The notes under the pieces: model-generated
Database searches by the model: none
What the model was told of the DNA's origin: nothing
What the model saw: only the letters and a program-made list of their open reading frames with translations
NCBI GenBank assembly: GCA_009377695.1
Contig: WHTP01000008.1
Coordinates: 1-64,000, forward strand
Direction: 5' to 3'
DNA from: Hyphomicrobiales bacterium
GTDB taxonomy: Bacteria; Pseudomonadota; Alphaproteobacteria; Rhizobiales; Xanthobacteraceae
Length of the DNA stretch: 64,000 nucleotides
Made by a program: the position numbers and the translations under genes
Shown: one piece after another, positions 47,703-56,974 of the stretch
Layout: every line of letters starts with the position of its first letter
How positions within the stretch are numbered: position 1 is the stretch's first letter

Positions 47703-47733
47703 AATCCGGGACGCGCAATGCGATGCCCGGATT
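47703..47733. promoter_or_regulatory. Dyad immediately upstream of FseA-like ribosome binding site
   Basis: AATCCGGG...CGCA-a-TGCG...CCCGGATT: 8-bp outer and 4-bp inner perfect arms. Confidence 0.55.
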
Positions 47734-47868
47734 GAAAGATTCAAAACAACACGAAGACAGGCTAGCCATCCAATTCAGATATGTTGATCGTGTAAGTCGA
47801 TCATCCATGGTTACTTTTTTCTTAGCAATGCTTGTGTGATTTCGCGAGCCGGGCGCAGCCCGGCGAGC

Positions 47869-47924
47869 GCGCGGCCATGTCATGTGCATGGCCGCGCCGC
47901 CGATCCGCGACGCGGGATCGGCGG
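47869..47924. repeat. Tandem hairpins
   Basis: GCGCGGCCATG tcatgtg CATGGCCGCGC (11 bp) followed directly by CCGCCGATCC gcgacgcg GGATCGGCGG (10 bp). Confidence 0.6.
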
Positions 47925-47954
47925 AAAAATTCAGCGTCGCAAAGCTTCAAAGTT

Positions 47955-47990
47955 AAAGCCGTAGAACCGGATACCCGCCTCTACGGCTTT
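47955..47990 (-). terminator. Hairpin terminator after DUF932 gene
   Basis: AAAGCCGTAGA accggatacccgcc TCTACGGCTTT, 11-bp perfect stem abutting the DUF932 stop at 47995. Confidence 0.6.
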
Positions 47991-47994
47991 CAGG

Positions 47995-48837
47995 TTATCG
48001 TGCCTTCAATCGTTGCATGCCCTCGGCCAGCGTCCAGAGCGCGCGATTAAGCGTCACGTTCTGATCGATGCCGTTGATGGCGCGCGTCTGGCTGCGACGG
48101 ATGCGGCCTTCGGCATTGCGCTTGCGGCCGTGGAGACCGCCGCGAATGACATTCTCCTGAATGACGTTGAATGTGGTCCAGAGGCTGCGACCAATATCCT
48201 CGCGGCGGCGCGGCTCGATGATCTGTTCCGGGCGAACGGGGCTTTCATCCTCACCATAGCGGGCGACAAGGCTTGCTTCGGCCAGAACGCGACGCTCGTT
48301 CTCGGAAAGCTGCGTTTCCTTCATGCTCTCGCTGGCGTCGATCAGCCGGGGGAAGTCCTCCGCAACGGTGTAAACGCCTTCGATAATGTCATGCTGGATG
48401 TTGCCCTTGTGCGGCACGCGAACTTCCTCGAAGCGCTCGCCCGCAATCATGCTGTTGGTGCAGACAAAACGCAGCATCCCCGCGAACATCTGATAGGCGC
48501 TGGTCCCGTCATGGCTGTTCAGGATGATAACTTCGGCTGCTTCCGGCTTCCCGATGCCGTCATCCCGGTGCAGGCGCAGCATGTGCTTGGCGTGGCCGTG
48601 GCGGCTGCCGTCGCGCGGCACCGACTGAACGGCGAAGAATGGAAACCATCCTTCCCGACGCAACCCCTCCACGATCTCGATGGTGGGGACATAGACGTAC
48701 CGCTCTGACCGGCTGTCGTGCGCCTCGCGGGCGAAGATGGATGGGACATGCCGATACAGCGCTTCATTGTCGAGCGGTTCGCGTCCGCTGATCTGATGGG
48801 CGTTACGTCCGAACCGGGTGGCAAGCTGATGATACAT
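47995..48837 (-). CDS. DUF932 domain-containing protein
   Basis: MYHQLATRFGRNAHQISGREPLDNEALYRHVPSIFAREAHDSRSERYVYVPTIEIVEGLRREGWFPFFAVQS. Confidence 0.92.
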   Translation of the reverse strand: MYHQLATRFGRNAHQISGREPLDNEALYRHVPSIFAREAHDSRSERYVYVPTIEIVEGLRREGWFPFFAVQSVPRDGSRHGHAKHMLRLHRDDGIGKPEAAEVIILNSHDGTSAYQMFAGMLRFVCTNSMIAGERFEEVRVPHKGNIQHDIIEGVYTVAEDFPRLIDASESMKETQLSENERRVLAEASLVARYGEDESPVRPEQIIEPRRREDIGRSLWTTFNVIQENVIRGGLHGRKRNAEGRIRRSQTRAINGIDQNVTLNRALWTLAEGMQRLKAR

Positions 48838-49058
48838 GGTCTTTCTCCTATGGGCTTGGGTTGGAGCGCAGCGCTGCGCTGCAACCCTGCCCGTCGGCGA
48901 GACCGGGGTAGCAGAGGGCAAGAGCGGACGGGCGGAGGGGGATCACCCGGCCTGCACAAGCGGATGGCGGCTTGACGACAGTGCGCAGCACGCATCCGCG
49001 CGGAAGGTCGGGGACACCGCCCGGCCGCTCTTGCCCGCCGCGAGGGCGGAGCCCTTAG
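48835..49058 (-). repeat. Leader element B, copy 1 (5' leader of DUF932 gene)
   Basis: About 220 bp shared with 53558-53777 apart from a variable internal segment; outer stem 48916-48935 / 49017-49036. Confidence 0.85.
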
Positions 49059-49187
49059 AGTGATTGCCCGGCAGCAGCGGAAGCGCATGCCGGAAAAGGA
49101 TCTGATCGGGATGTGCAAAACCTGAGAACCAGAAAATCGTGTATCCGATCTCCGTATTCCCTGAGAGGCGGCGGCCATGAGCATGAT

Positions 49188-49215
49188 GAAGCCCCGCTCT
49201 TTCGAGCGGGGCTTC
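49188..49215 (-). terminator. Hairpin terminator after DUF736 gene
   Basis: GAAGCCCCGCTC-TTTC-GAGCGGGGCTTC, 12-bp perfect stem. Confidence 0.75.
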
Positions 49216-49229
49216 TTGAGTATCTGGCC

Positions 49230-49547
49230 TCAGTCGCTGTTGCGGCGGGACCAGATGAGATTGTAGCTCTCGCCGTCCTCGGCTTCGACCAAACTGGCGT
49301 AGATCGGTGCCGGGAAGCTCGGATCGTCCAGCTTGACGCTGAGATATTCGCGCTGCGTCTCGCGGGCGATCTTCTTCCAGGCCGCGCCGAACTCGACGGT
49401 GGCGCCGGCGAAGATGCGGAAGTCGGGACCGCGCTCGCTTTCGCCCTCGGTGGGGACGAACTTGGCCTTGACGTTGAGGGTCAGAGTCTTGACCGAGCCA
49501 GTGAAGCCGCCGTTCTCGTTCTTGGTGAAGGTGCCGATGGTCGCCAT
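49230..49547 (-). CDS. DUF736 domain-containing protein
   Basis: [86 protein letters not shown]. Confidence 0.9.
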   Translation of the reverse strand: MATIGTFTKNENGGFTGSVKTLTLNVKAKFVPTEGESERGPDFRIFAGATVEFGAAWKKIARETQREYLSVKLDDPSFPAPIYASLVEAEDGESYNLIWSRRNSD

Positions 49548-50287
49548 TGTCGTATGCCTTTTTTCCGATCGGGCCGCACCATTGCGACCTCGATGCGGGT
49601 CGGCCGACCGGGGACGATCGGCCTGCAACATTCGGCGAGGACTTTTTTGACTTTCGCGGTGCAAAGCCGGCCTTGGCCGGCGGCGGAAAAAAGCCGCAGG
49701 CGGGTGTTGCGGGTTCAAGATCGAGGCGTCGCTTGCGTCGCCGGTCTTCGGTCAGACCCATAGCAATCGATGACGCGAATGCAGCGCCCATTCAGGAAAT
49801 CGCGGGGAATACGACAACAGCGACCGTCCTGCGCCTCGCCAGAGATAAGGAAATGTGCGCGAGGCTTCGCCGGCCGGTGCTCCATGGCCCGAATGTCAGG
49901 ACAAGTTGCACGTCGTCAGTAGCGTGCGGGCGCGATCTCGTTAACCGTCTATTCCGCGATGCCGCCACTCGGCCGATACTGGAAGACTGTTCGCGTGGTG
50001 CTGCGCAATCCTCCGCTTCAAGAGGCGATCCGCTGCGCCGGCGCTGATCCACCTGCTGGTGCGAAAGAGCGGACGGGATGGCCAACTCATGCTCCTGCCG
50101 CAACAGCGACTGAGGCCAACGTCCCGAGGATGCCCCGGTTCTGACGGGCTTCATGCGATATGGCCGCTGCCGCCCTTGCGTTAGCGATTGAAGCCGAATG
50201 GCGGAAACGCGCCGAAGGCGTGGTTCCGGCGAAGCCGAAAGCGCGGCCCGAAGGGTAACGCCCGACATTGCCTATCGCTGAGACCAG

Positions 50288-50833
50288 TTAGTTTGACGGC
50301 AGAAGAGAACGCGGTTGCCGAACGCACAAATCGGAAATCGGCAAGAAGGTCTCTATGAGAAGGTGCGGTCGCGGTGCGGTCATCTCGGATGCCGCGACAT
50401 ATCGCAAAGCGTATTCGGACGTCGCTGTATGCAGCATATTGATGGCAGCGATATATTCTTCCAGAAGGTCCACGGGATCATTGTCGAAACGATCCTGCCA
50501 TCTTCCATCAGCCTGAGCCTGTTGCCAAACCTTCCGGGCCTCTGATGCCGCCTCATCTCGCAGAAGTTGATTCAGATCATGCGCCCATAGTGCCGCGATG
50601 TTGTGGCCGTATTTCTTTCTCACATCGTCAAGCGTGAGACCCGCTCCAACGATATTGGCTTTCAGCAGCACCTCGATGCCATGCGCTGTGAGATGAAGGA
50701 CCGGCGTGAACAAAACTCTGGATGTCCGGTAATCCTCCGAGCGCCGCAACACGTCCGCCGCGCTTAAGAATCGCTTCACGGTGGCGAGCAACTTCCAATG
50801 GTCTGACTCGCTAAATTCTTCGGTCAACGGCAC
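50288..50833 (-). CDS. Hypothetical protein (HEPN-like helical)
   Basis: 181-aa ORF: WKLLATVKRFLSAADVLRRSEDYRTSRVLFTPVLHLTAHGIEVLLKANIVGAG..GHNIAALWAHDLNQLL. Confidence 0.5.
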   Translation of the reverse strand: MPLTEEFSESDHWKLLATVKRFLSAADVLRRSEDYRTSRVLFTPVLHLTAHGIEVLLKANIVGAGLTLDDVRKKYGHNIAALWAHDLNQLLRDEAASEARKVWQQAQADGRWQDRFDNDPVDLLEEYIAAINMLHTATSEYALRYVAASEMTAPRPHLLIETFLPISDLCVRQPRSLLPSN

Positions 50834-50845
50834 CCCGCCACTTCA

Positions 50846-51292
50846 CTATTCGCACCTTGTCGCCACATCAGCGAACGGGTGCGTTCCACCGGGCAACGGT
50901 GCCGCCAGACGCACCAGCGCTGAAATACCAACAAAGCCGCCGCCGACGATGCAGAAGATTTGCCGCCAGATTTCAGACGGGACGGATTCTTTGGTGACGC
51001 CGTGAACGAGCGCGTATCCAGCCACGGCGGCTGGCGCGGCGAAGATCAACGCCACGATCAGCCGCAGGATCGGTGAACGCAGCGTATCGAACAGGAGCGC
51101 CAGAAGGCCGAAGGCCGCACCGGCGGCAACCAAGCCGACAAGTCCCGCGCCGATGAAACCGGAGCCGGTATGATAGGCGAATTGCGCCGCGCTCAATCCG
51201 AGCATGAAGGGGAGCGCATAGACGGCGAGCGTATAGGCCGCGACGCAAAGCATCGCGATCAGACCAGCGCTCATCAGCATGACAGCGACCAT
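50846..51292 (-). CDS. Small multi-TM membrane protein
   Basis: MVAVMLMSAGLIAMLCVAAYTLAVYALPFMLGLSAAQFAYHTGSGFIGAGLVGLVAAGAAFGLLALLF. Confidence 0.65.
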   Translation of the reverse strand: MVAVMLMSAGLIAMLCVAAYTLAVYALPFMLGLSAAQFAYHTGSGFIGAGLVGLVAAGAAFGLLALLFDTLRSPILRLIVALIFAAPAAVAGYALVHGVTKESVPSEIWRQIFCIVGGGFVGISALVRLAAPLPGGTHPFADVATRCE

Positions 51293-51502
51293 GATTCTGC
51301 TCCTTCACGACTGGCGCGGATTGCCGTTGTTTCGCTCCTTCCTTTGCGAACGCGCCATGATGACGATCCATGCCTGTTCTGTCGACCGTGAACATCGTTT
51401 GTCCTCGCGATGATCGAGGCCATCCGGCCGCGCGGTGAAGCCGCGCGGCCGCGATATCTCTCGAAAGGAAAGCCGGGACCGCTGATGCGGTCTGGCTCAC
51501 AT

Positions 51503-53560
51503 TCATTCCGCCGCAGCGGCGAAGCTGTCGGCATGCTCCGTTTCCGGCGCATCCTCCGCCTCGGCGGTCGGGGCCTCCGGCTGCTCGTCGGTCAGCCACG
51601 CGGGCCGCTCGGTGCGCAGCAAGGGCGGAAGCCAGCCGGTCACGGCAAGAAGCTGCTCGGCGGCTTCCGCCATCGGCTGTTTCTTCATGCTGGCGATGCG
51701 GTCCGCCGCTTCTTCGCTGACCGCTTCCCACACGGCGGCGAGGATGTGCGCCTTGGTGACGCGGCCGAGATAGGTCCGCACCGTGGGCGTCCAGTGCGCC
51801 GTCATGTCGAGGGCAACCGCTGTCGCCAGCCTGTCCGCCGTCTCATGGGCGCGGCGCTTGTTGGCTTCCCACGGCAGCTTCACGGCGTTGACGGTCTGCG
51901 AGGCGCAATGCGCGAACAGCGCCATGACGCTCGCATGGTCCAGCCCCGCGATGAAGCCCCAAAGGTCCGCCACGTCGCGCGGCATGTCCGCCGCCCACCC
52001 GGCATGCCGATCCGCCAGCGCCTTCGCCGTGTCCTCGATGCCGTCCGCGTGCTCGCCAAGGCTGGCACTGACAGGACGGATTTCGAGGCAATGCGCATCA
52101 ACGCCGCGATAGAAGGTCTGCGCGGCGAGCGCATGGGTGACGGCGATCAAGGCCATGTCCGGCTGCTCGCCAAGGGCGAGACGCAGGCCAAGCGTCCGAT
52201 GCGCGGTCAGGTCGCGGATGAGAAGGTCCGACAGCGGCTTGCCATCGTCCTCCGCTTCCTCGTCCTCGGCGTCATGCGCGGCAGCATGGTCGCCGCCCTC
52301 GATGACTTTACCATCGCCATTGACGCGAACGCCGTCGATGACGGCTTTGCTGTCCTCGGCTTCCTCCGGTTCGGGCTTCTCGTCCTCGCGGCGGATGAAA
52401 CCGCGCTCGATGCGGGCTTCCCCGTCAGGGGAGAGCACAACAAACACACCACCGCGCGCGATCTCGTCGGGATCGTAGGCGTGACGCAGGGCATCGATGC
52501 GTTCGATCTCGGCTTCAAGCTCCCCGAAACGCTGGTCCACATCGTCGGGAAGTTCGTCCGCATCCTCATATTCCGACGACAGGCGGTCATATTCCTCCTG
52601 CGCGGCGGCATAGGCTGCTTTATCGTCCTCGGAAAGCTCCACCGGATGCGGATAGACGCGGCGCATGCCGTTGCCGTGTGGATAGTCGATGTGGGCCGAA
52701 ACCCACTTCCAGCCTTCCGCCTCCCGCACTTGCGCGGCGATCCCTTCCAGCTTCTCGATGACAAGCCGGTCCAGCAGCGCGGCGTCCTCGTAGAAGCCGC
52801 CACGATCCTCGGTGAACAGATCGCGCACGATATTGCCGCCCGCTTCCGTATAGGCTTCCGGGCCAACAAAGATCGCGCGGCGATCCGTTGCCGGAATATG
52901 CGCTCTCATGAGGTCGCGGCGGATGAAGGACGGATCGCGGTTATAGGACAGGTTATCGTAAACCTGCTCCTGCCGCGCATGGTCCTCGGTGAGGGCGAAG
53001 GCCATCAACTGGTCGAGGGTCAGACCGCCGTCGCGGTAGACCTGCATCAGCTTGGGACTGACCGCACCAAGGCGAAGCCGCTGACGCACGAACTGCGGGG
53101 TTCTACCAAAGCGCGCCCCGATTTCCTCCGCACCCCATCCGCGATCTTCCGCAAGCTCGCGGAAGCGCTCGAACTCGTCGGCGGGGTGAAGGTTCTCGCG
53201 CGTCACGTTCTCGTCAAGGCTGATTTCGGCGGCGTCGTTCGCCGTGTCGATGACGCAGCGGATCGGTTCGGTCTTCTTGATCTCCTTGCGCTTCACGCGC
53301 AGAAGCTGCGCCAGCCTGCGGCCTTCACCGACGCTGACGAGATAGAAGCCGGTCGGCTCACCTTCGCCGTCACGCTCCGGCTCCACCACAAGGTTTTGCA
53401 GCATCCCCTTGGCAGCGATGCTCGCGGCCTTCGACTCAATAGACGCCTCGCTGTGCGGCGTCTTCCGGGCGTTCTTCGGATGCTTCTTGAGCTTGTTGAG
53501 CGGGATGAAAATCTCCTTGCCATTCTCGATGACGGGAGCGGTCTTTGCTTTCGTGGTCAT
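51503..53560 (-). CDS. ParB/RepB/Spo0J-family partition protein (large, ICE type)
   Basis: IFIPLNKLKKHPKNARKTPHSEASIESKAASIAAKGMLQNLVVEPE..YLVSVGEGRRLAQLLRVKR..EISLDENVTRENLHPADEFERFRELAEDRGWGAEEIGARFGRTPQFVRQRLRLGAVSPKLMQVYRDGGLTLDQLMAFALTEDHARQEQV. Confidence 0.93.
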   Translation of the reverse strand: MTTKAKTAPVIENGKEIFIPLNKLKKHPKNARKTPHSEASIESKAASIAAKGMLQNLVVEPERDGEGEPTGFYLVSVGEGRRLAQLLRVKRKEIKKTEPIRCVIDTANDAAEISLDENVTRENLHPADEFERFRELAEDRGWGAEEIGARFGRTPQFVRQRLRLGAVSPKLMQVYRDGGLTLDQLMAFALTEDHARQEQVYDNLSYNRDPSFIRRDLMRAHIPATDRRAIFVGPEAYTEAGGNIVRDLFTEDRGGFYEDAALLDRLVIEKLEGIAAQVREAEGWKWVSAHIDYPHGNGMRRVYPHPVELSEDDKAAYAAAQEEYDRLSSEYEDADELPDDVDQRFGELEAEIERIDALRHAYDPDEIARGGVFVVLSPDGEARIERGFIRREDEKPEPEEAEDSKAVIDGVRVNGDGKVIEGGDHAAAHDAEDEEAEDDGKPLSDLLIRDLTAHRTLGLRLALGEQPDMALIAVTHALAAQTFYRGVDAHCLEIRPVSASLGEHADGIEDTAKALADRHAGWAADMPRDVADLWGFIAGLDHASVMALFAHCASQTVNAVKLPWEANKRRAHETADRLATAVALDMTAHWTPTVRTYLGRVTKAHILAAVWEAVSEEAADRIASMKKQPMAEAAEQLLAVTGWLPPLLRTERPAWLTDEQPEAPTAEAEDAPETEHADSFAAAAE

Positions 53561-53777
53561 GGTCTTTCTCCTATGGGTCAGGGTTGCAGCGCTGCGCTGC
53601 AGCCCTGCCCGTCGGCGAGACCGGGGTAGCAGAGGGCAAGGGCGGACGGGCGGAGGGGGATCACCCGGCCTGCACAAGCGGATTTCAGGAGTACGGATTT
53701 GCTGAACGTCGCATCCGCGCGGAAGGTCGGGGAGACCGCCCGGCCGCCCTTGCCCGCCGCGAGGGCGGAGCCCTTAG
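53558..53777 (-). repeat. Leader element B, copy 2 (5' leader of ParB gene)
   Basis: Matches 48835-49058; outer stem 53634-53653 / 53736-53755 carries a compensatory base-pair change relative to copy 1. Confidence 0.85.
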
Positions 53778-53942
53778 CAAGCGGGCTCGGCGTGAGCGAG
53801 GCGGGAGCCGAGCGAAAGAACCGGATCAGGATGTGGGAAGCCGGAAAGCCTGAAGCCCTGACACCCTGATCGCTGCTTGAACGCCCGAGAGTCACGAGTA
53901 CAGTTCCAGCGTTATCGGAACTATCGGAGGCTCGATTTTTCG

Positions 53943-54422
53943 ATGGCCGAGGAACGGAACAGAGAGATTATGAAACGTCGCCGAGCTGGCGCGACATTCT
54001 CAGCCATTGCGAAGGACTATGGTATTTCCGCTCCCCGAGTGCGCGAGATTTTTGAGCGAGAGGTGAAGAGGGGACGACGCCGGCAGGAACTGGCCGAGGC
54101 CGACCGTCGCCCCGATCAGCCAAATCCATTGCACTTGGAACCGCGGTTGCGTGCGATGCTCGCCGACTTCTGCGGCAGGGCGGAGTTCACGCCAGATGAC
54201 GTGGAGGAACGGGGCTTCTGGCGCGGCAATTTTTCCTGTGAAGATGCAACGTGGCGCCGCATCGTGAGGTGGATGGCGCTCGCCGGCAAGAAGCCTGCTA
54301 CGCCCCCCATAGGCGGACGATCGAAGAGTGGGTTGAGTATAATGCCCGTAAATCGGGCAAGCGCCCGTGAGCCGAAGCGCCCCGCCCGAAGGCAGGGCGC
54401 GATGGCGATTGTCAGCCGGTGA
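53943..54422 (+). CDS. Hypothetical DNA-binding (HTH-like) protein
   Basis: MAEERNREIMKRRRAGATFSAIAKDYGISAPRVREIFEREVKRGRRRQEL. Confidence 0.5.
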   Translation: MAEERNREIMKRRRAGATFSAIAKDYGISAPRVREIFEREVKRGRRRQELAEADRRPDQPNPLHLEPRLRAMLADFCGRAEFTPDDVEERGFWRGNFSCEDATWRRIVRWMALAGKKPATPPIGGRSKSGLSIMPVNRASAREPKRPARRQGAMAIVSR

Positions 54423-54539
54423 CGATCATGCCGGCGCGGCGTGCCTGCTTCGCGTACCAGCTCAACGGATATTGGGCGGTGAAATACAAGTCACGCTCGA
54501 CCGGGAGGCCGGGCTTGCCAAGCACAGCGGCCATTTTGC

Positions 54540-55721
54540 TTATTTACCGGGACGCTTCCAACCTTCGTTCAGCTTCTCAAGCACCTTTTCAAGCCAATTT
54601 TCGTACCAATACCAAGTGTTTGCAACCTTGACTCCGTAGCCCTTGCCAGGATTGCGCGCGTCGAGTTGCTCGGACAGTTTCGTGTGGTCATACATATTGA
54701 ACGCCGCGTGGCCCGTAGCTTTCACTTTGGCGACGATGTCGCTAGGAAGGAACTTCGGGCGTTCAACGTCTTTCAAAAGAACGCGCTCGACTGCCTCGGC
54801 TTCGGGTGAACCTGGTTTGATAAACTCGACTGCAAGGTTGGCTTTGCTCGGCTTACTCGTGAGCTTAGGCACGAAGGCGACGCGGAACCGAAACTTTGGA
54901 TCTTTCTGCTCGTCCTCCGTCAGCGCAGCATGGAAGTTGTCCATCGCCGTCGCGATGTGTGGTGGCAGGTCGGTTGCGATCAGACTTTGCCGCTGGACGC
55001 CATCGAACGTCACGAATTGCAGGGCGATCGGCAGTCGCTTTTCCAAAGCGAACTCGCGTCCGAATAGCGCTTTGATGGCGTCATTAAAGTTGATGCAACA
55101 AGCCTGGAGCTTGGCGCTGAGCGCATCGTCGATACGGTTTGTCGAGCGGTGCTGGATCTCGTTGCGTATCTCGATCAGGAACTTCAGATTGTTGACGACG
55201 CCGGTCTCAAGCGGACAGGCGCCTGTCGTGATGCATTGGCTGAGTTCCCAGTATTTTTCGGCTCCAGACGGAGTGCGCTCGACAACGCCGCCCTTCTTGT
55301 GCCGGTAATCAACACCTTCCCTTTTGTAGTAGGTGTGCATTAAATAAGTCCACGCAATGATCGCGGTGACGATGAAGAGTTCCGCCCGAAAGTAGAGGCC
55401 CGCACTATTGAACGTATGCACGGCTGCTATCATCGCTTCCCGTGCCTTGATCAGGAGCTCATCGCCCTGGAGATGGAGGTCGGTGTTGGGATCGATGTTC
55501 GGCCAAGCGTCGAGAAAGGTGTCCAACTCCTCGTCTATGGCGGGCTTGATAGCCTTGTGCTTCGTGCCATCCCTTATTTCGGAGATGCGAGCGTGGTTGA
55601 TCGAGCGTGTGGGGCGGGAGAAGTATGCCTGAATATCTTGTGGCACGTATTTGCGCGCCAGCATCGCCTTAACAAGCGCAACCTCCCACTTCTCAAGTGT
55701 ATTTCCTGGTCTCCTCGCCAC
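54540..55721 (-). CDS. DUF3644-like domain-containing protein
   Basis: LIKAREAMIAAVHTFNSAGLYFRAELFIVTAIIAWTYLMHTYYKREGVDYRHKK..NLKFLIEIRNEIQHRSTNRIDDAL; N-terminal HTH-like segment. Confidence 0.6.
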   Translation of the reverse strand: MARRPGNTLEKWEVALVKAMLARKYVPQDIQAYFSRPTRSINHARISEIRDGTKHKAIKPAIDEELDTFLDAWPNIDPNTDLHLQGDELLIKAREAMIAAVHTFNSAGLYFRAELFIVTAIIAWTYLMHTYYKREGVDYRHKKGGVVERTPSGAEKYWELSQCITTGACPLETGVVNNLKFLIEIRNEIQHRSTNRIDDALSAKLQACCINFNDAIKALFGREFALEKRLPIALQFVTFDGVQRQSLIATDLPPHIATAMDNFHAALTEDEQKDPKFRFRVAFVPKLTSKPSKANLAVEFIKPGSPEAEAVERVLLKDVERPKFLPSDIVAKVKATGHAAFNMYDHTKLSEQLDARNPGKGYGVKVANTWYWYENWLEKVLEKLNEGWKRPGK

Positions 55722-55765
55722 TTTCGTTCCGTCCTTATCGCGCTACCCGACCAGCGCATACACGT

Positions 55766-56256
55766 TTAGTCATTGCCGTAATCGGGCTCGTATTCCATCT
55801 CGCGTTCCTGTTGATCCTCATTCAGGCCGGCTGCGTCGATTTCGTCGCTTCCCATGAGCGTCAGCTCGCACGTCCGGCAGCGAAACTCTTCCCCGACGAA
55901 TTCACGGTCGACTATCTCCTAGATGGCATACTCGTCGCGCTCCTCGCTGATGTCTTCGCCAGTCTGTTCGCCGGTCATGAACGCGCGGCATTTGCATGCC
56001 GGGCAGCTCTCGGCCCAAACCTCGTCGTAGCTTCCTTTAAAGAGGCCAGCCTGATGCTGTGGCTCCCGCAGCTCCGCTTCGGTTGTAAGGCGTTCCCTTT
56101 CGGCCTTCTTCAGCGCCTCGAATTTTTCCTTGGCAGCTTTGACGCGAAGCTTGACGGCCGCATCGCGAGGTAAAACCGGCCGGTTGACTCCTCAATGCCG
56201 ATGGAGAAGCGCTCCTCTCTGCAAATAACAACGTCTTTGAATTTCGGTCTGCCCAT
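55766..56256 (-). pseudogene. Degraded Cys-motif (zinc-ribbon-like) hypothetical protein
   Basis: MGRPKFKDVVICREERFSIGIEESTGRFYL then, in another frame, KLRVKAAKEKFEALKKAERERLTTEAELREPQHQAGLFKGSYDEVWAESCPACKCRAFMTGEQTGEDISEERDEYAI[TAG]EIVDREFVGEEFRCRTCELTLMGSDEIDAAG. Confidence 0.4.
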
Positions 56257-56821
56257 CGCATCAGCACCATCTAGCGGCCCATATTCGGCGGACTGTTTGT
56301 GGCGATAAGAAGGATGACAGACCCGGTGCGCAAGCGAGACAGACGGAAACGAGAACGGATCGCGGATCACTATCTTGCATCATGCAGAAGACGCGCTCCG
56401 CGTCGCCTCGGGCGCTGCAAGGTCTCCTGATCGTTGCGCTGCGTGCCACTTGCGGCGGGCCGTTGATCCCCGCGTGCGCATATGCGCAGAGATTTTAAAT
56501 TAGGGCGTTGTCGAACTGCTCCCCGATACGAGTTGGCAGGATTTGTACGTCATCGTGCCCCCTACGCTCACGACACGCACGCTGTTTCCAGGGAAAGAAG
56601 TCCACCATGTTCAGGGCGATCCCGCGGGCATGATGATCCGCCTGGTTTGCCGATCGCCATCGCGCCGACTGCTTCCGCCATATGCTGGCACAGCCATGCG
56701 TCACCATTGCCGCACCGATTCCCAGTGCCACCCGTGTCGTCCTGCCTCGCCGCAAAGCGCGCCTCACGCAGGACCTACGTGTGCGGATGGGCATTGACGA
56801 TTCAGGTCTAAACCAGCGCCT

Positions 56822-56974
56822 TTATAGTGGATGGTCGCCATCGTCCTGCAGTATGCGCTCCGCTGCGCCCTCCAGATCGTCATATTGACCGCTTCTTAGC
56901 GACCACATGAATGCCGCGAGCCCGGCAAGGCCAAGGCCAAGTGCGATGGGGACGAGATACAAGAAATCCGTCAT
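56822..56974 (-). CDS. ccoS: cbb3 oxidase maturation protein CcoS
   Basis: MTDFLYLVPIALGLGLAGLAAFMWSLRSGQYDDLEGAAERILQDDGDHPL*; 50 aa, below the ORF-track cutoff. Confidence 0.88.
   Translation of the reverse strand: MTDFLYLVPIALGLGLAGLAAFMWSLRSGQYDDLEGAAERILQDDGDHPL

Larger units (their letters stand above)
11684..56256. mobile_element. Integrative conjugative element backbone with Trb-type T4SS; boundaries approximate, right end not identified
   Basis: Recombinase, trbBCDEJLFGI, traG, relaxase, traF, parA/repA, ParB and DUF932/736/2274/2840 set in one stretch. Confidence 0.75.

Noticed and set aside
49792-50268. 158-aa minus-strand ORF downstream of the HEPN-like gene
   Set aside because: No family-like motifs and Arg/Ser-rich composition; not supported as coding.
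51410-53629. 739-aa plus-strand ORF antisense to the ParB-family gene
   Set aside because: Low-complexity Arg/Leu/Gly composition typical of antisense frames in GC-rich coding DNA; the minus strand has clear ParB motifs.
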